The position numbers and the translations under genes are program-made. DNA of 5,516 nucleotides. Source: Candidatus Nomurabacteria bacterium (GTDB lineage Bacteria; Patescibacteriota; Minisyncoccia; Phycocordibacterales; UBA9973). Each line of letters opens with the position of its first letter. The stretch's first letter is position 1. Below the pieces are notes generated by a model. The model was not told where the DNA came from. It saw nothing but the letters and a program-made list of their open reading frames with translations, and ran no database searches. The stretch spans positions 3,093 to 8,608 of the forward strand of contig CALRHN010000028.1 in assembly GCA_943359425.1 (NCBI GenBank). Direction: 5' to 3'. This document shows, piece by piece, positions 1-5,516 of this stretch.

Positions 1-7
1 TTTTGAA

Positions 8-715
8 CTAGAGCGATTGGAGAATAAACTGCTCGAGGCCGATATCGAGATCGCACACTCCAGCAAGTCCCTCACGCGAGATCTTGAGAAGGCGTGATGA
101 GAGCGAATGCAGTTCCGTATCGGTAAATTTCTTGCTCGCTGCGAGAGACTTTTTGAAAACAAAGGGGTGTAGCCCCGTACTCTCTGCATCTTTCGCGCTC
201 TTGGCGAGTATCATGGACTTGATCGTGAAGAAAAGCGCGCCTTGGATCTCTTGCGCAGAGACGGCAGCTTCCTGTGCTTCAGTATAGAGCAACCAAGAAT
301 TTTTCTTGTCGCGCGCAGCGAAGGCGTCAGTAAGTGCGAAGACATTGAATTTTTCTATTTTTGGGAGAGCCCCCGCAAATTCTTTTATGATGGCTTTCGT
401 TTTCTCGAACGGAGCGCGATCAGCTTTGAGAATATTCGCGTATGAGAAAACGAAATGATGTGCGGACTCCGCAAGATGCGCGAGGAGTTCCTTTGAAATT
501 CCTTCCGTTCCTTGTGATCCCTCAATAACTACGAAAAAAGATTCTCCGAAAAGGCTTTGTGATTCGGAAAGAGAGAGGATCTCTGCCACGGAGAAATTCG
601 TCTCATCGCGCTCGACAAGAGAAAGAGTGTCAGCTTTTTTCTCTGCATCGGCGAAAAGCGTGTGGACCGCTTTGGCACGTTTTTGTGAATCGGTTCCGTA
701 GTAGAGATAGAGCAT
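8..715 (-). CDS. holA: Short DNA polymerase III delta subunit-like protein (clamp loader)
   Basis: Delta opens the sliding clamp and is part of the clamp-loader complex that places it on primed DNA. This 235-residue protein is well short of the usual 320-340. It begins with a delta-like LYYGTDSQKRAK segment (residues 4-15), then SQSLFGESFFVVIEG (52-66), resembling the delta segment that precedes a beta strand. The C-terminal half resembles delta domain III: VFALTDAFAARDKK (125-138), an LFFTIKSMILAK helix (161-172), HPFVFKK (183-189) and a final helical pair ending GLEQFILQSL. The helical middle domain expected between about residues 115 and 125 appears absent. The ATG start lies 3 bases after the TAA of the upstream methyltransferase gene and has no Shine-Dalgarno motif, which suggests translational coupling. 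The stop is TAG at 8-10. The assignment rests on motif resemblance; an alternative is an uncharacterised delta paralogue. Confidence 0.75.
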   Translation of the reverse strand: MLYLYYGTDSQKRAKAVHTLFADAEKKADTLSLVERDETNFSVAEILSLSESQSLFGESFFVVIEGSQGTEGISKELLAHLAESAHHFVFSYANILKADRAPFEKTKAIIKEFAGALPKIEKFNVFALTDAFAARDKKNSWLLYTEAQEAAVSAQEIQGALFFTIKSMILAKSAKDAESTGLHPFVFKKSLAASKKFTDTELHSLSSRLLKISREGLAGVCDLDIGLEQFILQSL

Positions 716-718
716 GAA

Positions 719-1234
719 TTAGAGACGGACTTTATTTTTGTAGTCTTGGTACGGCTGTCCGTAGGTCGCTTCGAGAATGGCTTCTTGTTTGGGAATGAAA
801 ATCGTGCGCGCAAGAATAAATGCTACCACAGTCGAGAGAACTATGGCGAGTGAATGAAGTACAAGTCCGAGCCCGATGAGAAGGAGGACAAGACCGTATT
901 GGGTCGGCACTCTTGTTACGCAGTAGGGACCTGCGCAGAAATGCTTATGCGTGAGCGTCTCTCCGGCATCGGTTCTTTTCTGGTGGCTGCGCCGTGAGGC
1001 ATTTTGTGCCCATAAAATGAGAACCGGCCCGATAAAGAGGAAAAGTACTCCGATCCAGTCATAGAGAGCTCCTACAAGCTTGTAGTCCCAAAGAAAATAC
1101 AGGACAAAACCGACAATAAAGCCGCAAAAGTACACAATATAGGAATGGGCCAATGCCTGGTGGACGCCATGCTTGGGAGCTGGTACTACTATAGTATCTT
1201 TTGATGATGTATCCATCACATTTGAGTCTAACAC
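719..1234 (-). CDS. Integral-membrane methyltransferase, isoprenylcysteine carboxyl methyltransferase / PEMT-like family
   Basis: Small membrane enzymes of this family use S-adenosylmethionine to methylate lipids or lipid-linked carboxyl groups; the bacterial substrate is usually unknown. The 171-residue product has hydrophobic segments at about residues 30-48, 57-75 and 113-147. After the second comes a basic stretch (RRSHQKR, 81-87), then the family's signature region GPYCVTRVPTQYG (102-114) and a C-terminal QEAILEATYGQPYQDY (150-165), matching the usual E-x-L-x-x-x-(F/Y)G-x-x-Y-x-x-Y ending. Two positions differ from the common pattern: RVP replaces RHP, and QE replaces EE. The start is uncertain. 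GTG at 1232-1234 gives the longest product, while ATG at 1214-1216 would remove six residues; neither has a convincing ribosome binding site. The gene sits 19 bases after polA and 3 before the holA-like gene, so it is probably co-transcribed with both. No functional link to replication is evident. The family call is fairly safe; the substrate is unknown. Confidence 0.78.
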   Translation of the reverse strand: MLDSNVMDTSSKDTIVVPAPKHGVHQALAHSYIVYFCGFIVGFVLYFLWDYKLVGALYDWIGVLFLFIGPVLILWAQNASRRSHQKRTDAGETLTHKHFCAGPYCVTRVPTQYGLVLLLIGLGLVLHSLAIVLSTVVAFILARTIFIPKQEAILEATYGQPYQDYKNKVRL

Positions 1235-1253
1235 CTTGTGGCGAAAAATCCAG

Positions 1254-3629
1254 TTACTTCATTTCGCCCCAGTGATTGCCAACAGCGACGTGCACTTCGA
1301 GAGGAACCGTCTTCTTATTCTTGAGAAAATCACGTGACAGGACGTTCTGCATAGCACTCTCGACAAGCGTCGTCACTTCATCGACATATTTTTCTTCGAC
1401 TTCGAAAACGAGTTCGTCATGGACTTGGAGGATGAGGTGTGCTTTGCCGTCGAGTTTCTTCTCGCGCAAGAGACGATCGGCGTCACGGATGGCGATCTTG
1501 ATACAGTCGGCGGCAGTTCCCTGCAGTGGCGCATTGATGGCCATGCGCTCCGCCATGGCGCGCATAAAGGGAAGTTTTGACTTGAGTCCGGGAAAATATC
1601 GGCGGCGGCCGAAAAGTGTTTCCGTATAGCCGGTCTTGGCCGCAGTTTGTTTCACTCCTTCGAGATATTCCGCAATCGTCGGGAATTGGGCAAAATAGTT
1701 ATTGTAGAATTCTTGCGCGCTCTTGCGATCCGTACCGAGATTGGCTTGCAGTGCGGTGATTCCCATGCCGTAGAGAATGCCGAAATTGATGACTTTTGCG
1801 CGGCGGCGCATCTCAGCTGTCACATCGCTCTCTGCAACGCCAAAGACTTTCGATGCGACAGCTGCGTGAATGTCTTTACCTTCTTCAAAAACACGGATCA
1901 TGAAATCGTCTTCGGACATGAGGGCGGCGATGCGCAGTTCGATCTGCGAGTAATCGAATGAGACCAACTTCGATCCTTTCTCCGCGACGAAGGCATTGCG
2001 GATATTTTTGCCGAGCTCGCTCTTGATCGGAATATTCTGCAGATTCGGATCGGTCGAGGAGAATCGCCCCGTCGTTGTCCCTGCTTGGTTAAATTTCGCA
2101 CGAAGACGCCCGTCCGGGCCGACGAGAGCAGGAATGACATCGATATAGGTCGAGAGCAGTTTCTGTAATTCGCGGTATTTGAGAATGAAATCGATGACGG
2201 GATGCAGATCGCGGAGTTTCTCGAGTTCGCTCTCGCGCGTCGAACGCGCGCCGCCGGCCGTTTTCTTCATCCGCTTACCTGAACCTTCATCCACTTTCAG
2301 TTCATCGAAGAGTACATCACCAAGCTGTTTCGGAGAATTGATATTGAACTCACGGCCTGCAGCCTTCCAAATATCGGCTTCAATAGCGGAGAGTTTTTTA
2401 TGATAGTCGGTGGAGAGTTTTTTCAGATAGGCCGTATCGATCTTGATACCGCACGCTTCCATGCCTTCGACAGCAGGTAGAATGGCAAGTTCAATGTCGT
2501 TGTAGACAAAGGAGAGATTCTTCGCAGTGATGTCTTTCAGTATTTTCTCACGCCCCTCGGTGAAGTCCTTCGCGCCGGCATAATGCACGATATCGTCGTA
2601 GCCGGGATTCGTGATCTCGGAATTGAGGAGCCAGAGCGCAATGGAAAGCTTTTTGACTTCAGCCGGATCGGCGGCATTTTCTTCGCTCTCGGCAGATTCT
2701 TCAGAAGAAGATCCTTTTTTGAAGAGGGTCTGCGCGCGAGCCGTGAGACTGCGAAATTCAAGCTCGCGGAACAATGCTTCGATCGCAGCCATGTCTATAG
2801 TATCGGTGAAATTTTTTTCCGGAAGAGTGAATACGACGGGCGCATTGCGGCGGATCGTCGCCAGGGTTTTCGAGAAGAGCGCTTCCTCTTCCCCATTTTT
2901 AAGCAGTTCAATGATGCGCGGTTTGATACCGAGGGCAGTGAAGGCCTCGGGCTCTTTTTTCAATTTCTTATACATGGCTTCGATCGTACCGAATCCGACG
3001 ATGAGTTCCGTCGCCGTTTTCTCGCCGATGCCCTTGATGCCGATAATATTGTCGGACGGATCTCCGCGAAGACCTTTGTAGTCGGGCAGGAGTTTCGGCC
3101 CGAATCCGAATCGCGCAACAACAGCATCTTCGTCGTACGTGATCGTATCGTTCAATCCTTTTTTCAAAGTGAAAACCTGCACGCGTTTATCGTCGACGAG
3201 TTGGAGCGTGTCCATATCGCCGGAAGCGATGATGATGTCGACAGTCTTATCTTTCTTCAACTGTTCGACGATCGTGCCGAGCACATCATCAGCCTCGAAT
3301 CCGGGAGCGTCGTAGATGGGTATATTGAAGGCCTCGAAAATTTTTCTGGAACTGATGATCTGCGCGATGAGGGCATCGTCAGCTTTCGCACGGCCTGCCT
3401 TATACGCATCGTAGGCTTCGTGACGGAATGTCTTCTGCGGGAGGTCGTAGGCCGCCACGATATAGTCGGGCTTGAGGTCGGCCACGATCTTCATGAGCAT
3501 CGTTGAGATGCCGTACAGAGCTCCTGTGGGCTCGCCCTTGCTGTTTGAGAACTCCGGCAAGGCGTGGTAGGCGCGGTGGATTATGGCGTGTGCATCAAGC
3601 AATACAAGGCGTTTTGCGGAAGACTTCAT
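1254..3629 (-). CDS. polA: DNA polymerase I with 5'-nuclease and polymerase domains, 3'-5' exonuclease domain largely missing
   Basis: Fills gaps and removes RNA primers during Okazaki fragment maturation and excision repair. The protein has 791 residues (E. coli 928, Taq 832). The 5'-nuclease domain (about 1-295) keeps the full set of metal-binding acids: D12, D62, D114, D115, D138, D140, D190 and D193, plus a helix-hairpin-helix GIKGIGEKTA (197-206). An acidic Ser/Glu-rich linker (about 304-325) follows. Then comes only about 65 residues resembling the end of the exonuclease fold (ALWLLN at 331-336 to EGMEACGIKID at 388-398); no DxE motif or later exonuclease acids are visible. The polymerase domain (about 375-791) is complete: TTGRFSSTDPNLQNIP (519-534), motif A SFDYSQIELR with D559, motif B RRRAKVINFGILYG with R608, K612, F616 and Y620, and motif C QVHDE with D738 and E739. 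The ATG start lies 20 bases after the tsaE stop without a clear ribosome binding site; the stop is TAA. Confidence 0.98.
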   Translation of the reverse strand: MKSSAKRLVLLDAHAIIHRAYHALPEFSNSKGEPTGALYGISTMLMKIVADLKPDYIVAAYDLPQKTFRHEAYDAYKAGRAKADDALIAQIISSRKIFEAFNIPIYDAPGFEADDVLGTIVEQLKKDKTVDIIIASGDMDTLQLVDDKRVQVFTLKKGLNDTITYDEDAVVARFGFGPKLLPDYKGLRGDPSDNIIGIKGIGEKTATELIVGFGTIEAMYKKLKKEPEAFTALGIKPRIIELLKNGEEEALFSKTLATIRRNAPVVFTLPEKNFTDTIDMAAIEALFRELEFRSLTARAQTLFKKGSSSEESAESEENAADPAEVKKLSIALWLLNSEITNPGYDDIVHYAGAKDFTEGREKILKDITAKNLSFVYNDIELAILPAVEGMEACGIKIDTAYLKKLSTDYHKKLSAIEADIWKAAGREFNINSPKQLGDVLFDELKVDEGSGKRMKKTAGGARSTRESELEKLRDLHPVIDFILKYRELQKLLSTYIDVIPALVGPDGRLRAKFNQAGTTTGRFSSTDPNLQNIPIKSELGKNIRNAFVAEKGSKLVSFDYSQIELRIAALMSEDDFMIRVFEEGKDIHAAVASKVFGVAESDVTAEMRRRAKVINFGILYGMGITALQANLGTDRKSAQEFYNNYFAQFPTIAEYLEGVKQTAAKTGYTETLFGRRRYFPGLKSKLPFMRAMAERMAINAPLQGTAADCIKIAIRDADRLLREKKLDGKAHLILQVHDELVFEVEEKYVDEVTTLVESAMQNVLSRDFLKNKKTVPLEVHVAVGNHWGEMK

Positions 3630-3649
3630 ATGCCCATAATACCATACCG

Positions 3650-4072
3650 CTACTCTACGATGATTGTACGCGTAGCCTCTCGCGCATGATGTGCCAGAGA
3701 AACTCGAACCGCATTCTTCGGAATAATTTCCGCAACTTTTTCAGGCCATTCGATGAGTATGAGATTCTTCGGATCGGCAATCAATTCTGCCCATCCGAGT
3801 TTGAGAAGTTCATCGGCAGATTCGAGCCGGTACGCGTCGATGTGAATGAGATTTTTTTTGTGCAATTCATAACGCTTCATGATGACGAATGTTGGGGAAA
3901 TAATATTTTCCGTAATGCCGAGTTCGCGAGCTATTGCTTGTGTGAGTGTCGTCTTCCCCGCCCCAAGATCGCCGGAAAGAGTAACGACAGTGGCCGTCTC
4001 TCCCGTCGCAAGAAACCCCAGCACCGCTTGGGCAATCTTCTGTATATCGTCCTTATGAAATTCCTTCTGCAT
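3650..4072 (-). CDS. tsaE: tRNA threonylcarbamoyladenosine biosynthesis ATPase TsaE
   Basis: TsaE is the ATPase partner of the TsaB-TsaD complex that installs N6-threonylcarbamoyladenosine at position 37 of tRNAs reading ANN codons; it acts in the cytoplasm. The 140-residue length is typical. Visible motifs are Walker A GDLGAGKTTL (34-43, with K40 and T41), the switch-like SPTFVIMKRYE (59-69), HIDAYRLES (77-85, with D79) and LIEWPEKV (106-113, with E108 and W109). All are family hallmarks. The ATG lies just 16 bases beyond the terminator hairpin of the upstream gene, leaving little room for a separate promoter. The polA gene follows after 20 bases, so the two are probably co-transcribed. No tsaB or tsaD is in the window. 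The stop is TAG. A longer reading frame on the opposite strand here is a shadow. Confidence 0.97.
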   Translation of the reverse strand: MQKEFHKDDIQKIAQAVLGFLATGETATVVTLSGDLGAGKTTLTQAIARELGITENIISPTFVIMKRYELHKKNLIHIDAYRLESADELLKLGWAELIADPKNLILIEWPEKVAEIIPKNAVRVSLAHHAREATRTIIVE

Positions 4073-4088
4073 GAGAATACTCTAACAT

Positions 4089-4123
4089 AAACAAAAACAC
4101 CCCGCTCGGGGGTGTTTTTGTTT
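4089..4123 (-). terminator. Strong intrinsic terminator, potentially bidirectional
   Basis: A perfect 15-bp inverted repeat pairs 4089-4103 with 4109-4123 around the 5-base loop GCTCG. The loop-proximal part is CACCCC/GGGGTG and the outer part is A/T-rich, so a transcript of either strand ends the hairpin in a U-rich run (TTTTTGTTT). It starts 5 bases after the TAA of the surface-protein gene and is oriented to end that transcript. It finishes 16 bases before the tsaE start codon, setting the boundary between the surface-protein unit and the tsaE-polA unit. With no gene on the plus strand here, bidirectional use is only a structural possibility. Confidence 0.92.
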
Positions 4124-4128
4124 CTTGA

Positions 4129-5516
4129 TTATGAATGATATGTCTGCGACACCGTAGTCACTTTCTTGCGGCCGTAGTAATAGCGGTTGAGCAAGAGGAT
4201 GGCGAGAACGATGAGGATGATGAGCAGAATATCGAAGAAGGAAATATTGAGTCCGGAGAGGAATGCGAGTGCTCCGAGATTGCTGCCGGAGATCGTATTC
4301 GTGACAAATGCGGAAACGCTTCCCTGTGCCGAACCTGCCGTGTAGACGAGATTCGCAGTCGTGATGAGCGTGTCACCTGGGCGAGCTGTCGGAGAGACGC
4401 GTGCCGAGAGAAATACCGTGCCTTCCTGATTCGATATCAGAGTTCCGATCGGAACAGCGAGCGTACGATCACGTTCAGCATAAGCTCCTGCACTTGCGCG
4501 GTCAAAGGTGACTGCCTGCGGGAGAACAACGGAGAGGGCTACATTCGTGAGAGATCGGCCGGAGATGTTCTTGTATTTGACGGTGTAGTCGATGATATCG
4601 CCTGCACGAGCATCGGCATACCGTGTCTCGATCGTGAGCGCGACGAGCGGAGAACCACTGCCACTGTTCGAGACGTTATTGATATAGATGACTGATGGTG
4701 CAGGTGTCACCGGCGCAGGCGTAACGATGATCGGCGCCGTTACGAATGACAACACTTGTCCTTCGGCAGTGCCTCCGGAAGTTGTTGCGACCGCTTTGAA
4801 ATAGTACGTCGTATTCGGCGAGAGATTCGTCAAAGAAGCTGAGAAAGGTCCGTTCGCGCTGTAAAGCGATGTCTCAGGAGTTGTCGAGTAAAGAAGCCCA
4901 GCATTTGTTCCATAACGGAAGGAATATGTCGCGTATGAAGAAGCGTTTGATGAGAGGTAGCCGTTGAGCGTTGCGAATGTCGTTGTGATATTCGTTGCCG
5001 GATTCGTCGTCACCGATGGAGCAAAATTCTGCTGGGGCAGTACGCTCACGACGGTCTGGTTGGTTACCTGACTAACCGATGAGTTCGGACAATATGCAGT
5101 GAGCGTGTATGTCGTCGTGCCGTAGAGCGCGCCGGTAGAGACCGAGCCGTTCGCCGGCTGCGTCCCCGACACGGATCCTCCGGATATCGAGACTGATGTC
5201 GCATTCTGTGTCGTCCAATAAAGCACTGCGGAGGAACCGTACGAGACTGTCGTCGGAGTCGCATAGAATGAACTGATCGAACAGACCTGCTGCTGCGGAT
5301 TCACGACAACAGTCGTCTGTGCCGTCACCGTTCCGTTCGAACCGGTTGCGGAGAGCGTAAACGTCGTCGTGTTGTAGAGCGCTCCCGTGCTGACAGAGCT
5401 CGAGAGCGACACTGAACCGATGCTTGAGATGGATGCCGTGGTACAGTTGCTCGTGACCCATGAGAGCGTTGTTGAGGAACCGTATGATACTGACGTTGGA
5501 TTGGCGTTGAACGAAG
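4129..5516 (-). CDS. C-terminal part of a modular, membrane-anchored surface protein (Ig-like repeats, Fn3-like, DUF11-like)
   Basis: The reading frame is open to the window edge, so the true start and any signal peptide lie beyond 5516; a GTG at 5410-5412 is an internal Val codon. The 461 visible residues show two Ser/Thr-rich Ig-like repeats (5514-5272 and 5271-5029), sharing the PT(S/T)VSYGSS and GALYxTTT motifs. Next is a fibronectin type III-like domain (about 5025-4735) with FRYGTN and LSPNTTYYFKAVA. A Pro-rich linker (VTPAPVTPAPS) leads to a DUF11-like beta domain (about 4650-4297) with GDIIDYTVKYKN and RPGDTLITTA. A hydrophobic segment, FFDILLIILIVLAILLL (4239-4189), is followed by RYYYGRKK and a short tail, implying a C-terminal membrane anchor with the bulk outside the cell. 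No LPXTG sortase motif is seen. The likely role is adhesion or cell-envelope structure, by analogy only. A strong terminator follows the TAA stop. Confidence 0.88.
   Translation of the reverse strand, partial: SFNANPTSVSYGSSTTLSWVTSNCTTASISSIGSVSLSSSVSTGALYNTTTFTLSATGSNGTVTAQTTVVVNPQQQVCSISSFYATPTTVSYGSSAVLYWTTQNATSVSISGGSVSGTQPANGSVSTGALYGTTTYTLTAYCPNSSVSQVTNQTVVSVLPQQNFAPSVTTNPATNITTTFATLNGYLSSNASSYATYSFRYGTNAGLLYSTTPETSLYSANGPFSASLTNLSPNTTYYFKAVATTSGGTAEGQVLSFVTAPIIVTPAPVTPAPSVIYINNVSNSGSGSPLVALTIETRYADARAGDIIDYTVKYKNISGRSLTNVALSVVLPQAVTFDRASAGAYAERDRTLAVPIGTLISNQEGTVFLSARVSPTARPGDTLITTANLVYTAGSAQGSVSAFVTNTISGSNLGALAFLSGLNISFFDILLIILIVLAILLLNRYYYGRKKVTTVSQTYHS
5029..5271 (-). repeat. Ig-like protein repeat, copy B
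   Basis: About 81 codons beginning SFYATPTTVSYGSSAVLYW and ending TVVSVLPQQ. Matches to copy A include PT(T/S)VSYGSS, GSVSTGALYxTTT(Y/F)TL and the PQQ linker that closes each copy. It differs in cysteine placement: one Cys in the VCSIS segment just before the repeat and one in AYCPN near its end, whereas the visible part of copy A has a mid-domain Cys (SNCTT). It is followed directly by the Fn3-like domain. Confidence 0.85.
5272..5514 (-). repeat. Ig-like protein repeat, copy A (start may lie outside window)
   Basis: About 81 codons running from SFNANPTSVSYGSS through LSWVTSNCTTASIS and GSVSTGALYNTTTFTL to TVVVNPQQQ. It aligns with the next repeat along most of its length, and the DNA is also visibly similar (for example the TACGGTTCCTC stretch occurs in both). 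The pattern suggests an Ig/PKD-like beta sandwich. More copies may precede it beyond 5516. Confidence 0.85.

Noticed and set aside
2583..3506. A 307-codon open frame on the plus strand, antisense to polA
   Set aside because: It lies wholly opposite a certain polA 5'-nuclease/linker region. Its translation has no recognisable domain and an erratic mix of Asp, Arg, Glu and Phe, as expected of a complement of a real gene. Lack of stops by codon bias explains it.
3596..3644. A possible short upstream reading frame (ATG GTA TTA TGG) overlapping the polA start out of frame
   Set aside because: It is about 16 codons long, has no ribosome binding site, and such short frames arise by chance. Nothing suggests it regulates polA.
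3503..4090. A 195-codon open frame on the plus strand across polA start, tsaE and the terminator
   Set aside because: It is antisense to tsaE, which has every family motif, runs into the terminator hairpin, and its product resembles no known family.
4089..4123. The hairpin as a possible attachment site or small RNA
   Set aside because: The position just after a stop codon, the G/C-rich loop-proximal stem and the flanking U-rich run are fully explained by an intrinsic terminator. No integrase or duplicated sequence is present.
4135..4695. A 186-codon open frame on the plus strand opposite the surface-protein gene
   Set aside because: The translation is rich in Glu, Asp, Arg and Cys in a way typical of shadows of Ser/Thr/Val-rich genes. 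The minus-strand frame has clear domains and a membrane anchor.
5029..5516. Tandem repetition that might suggest a CRISPR array or a mobile-element repeat
   Set aside because: The repeats are about 243 bases, in frame, diverged at DNA level and encode protein domains; there are no short identical repeats with spacers and no terminal inverted repeats.

Overview
The window looks like a compact piece of chromosome from a Candidate Phyla Radiation (Patescibacteria) bacterium, most likely a parcubacterial lineage. No single marker proves this. The inference rests on a surface protein built from Ser/Thr-rich Ig-like repeats and a DUF11-type domain, a style common in Parcubacteria, on two replication proteins that appear internally shortened, on almost no intergenic DNA, and on gene starts without clear Shine-Dalgarno motifs. 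Base composition looks roughly balanced by eye. All five genes read cleanly with UGA as stop: their stops are TAA or TAG and no in-frame TGA occurs.

All five genes lie on the minus strand, so transcription runs from high to low coordinates. From 5516 to 4129 is the C-terminal part of a secreted, membrane-anchored, multi-domain surface protein whose start lies outside the window. A 15-bp perfect hairpin (4089-4123) follows its stop and separates it from a tight four-gene run. That run is tsaE (4072-3650, tRNA t6A modification ATPase), polA (3629-1254, DNA polymerase I), a small integral-membrane methyltransferase of the isoprenylcysteine carboxyl methyltransferase/PEMT type (1234-719) and a short holA-like gene (715-8, DNA polymerase III delta subunit, clamp loader). 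The gaps are 20, 19 and 3 bases, so the four genes are probably one operon.

The run joins two DNA replication/repair proteins, one translation-fidelity protein and one membrane enzyme with no obvious link to them. The most notable feature is parallel domain loss. PolA keeps a complete 5'-nuclease and a complete polymerase domain but lacks most of the 3'-5' exonuclease domain and its catalytic residues. The delta-like protein seems to lack the central helical domain found between the N-terminal and C-terminal parts of ordinary HolA. The methyltransferase carries substitutions in its usual cofactor motifs. I see no mobile element, CRISPR array, RNA gene or defence system, and no convincing evidence of a wholly new system.
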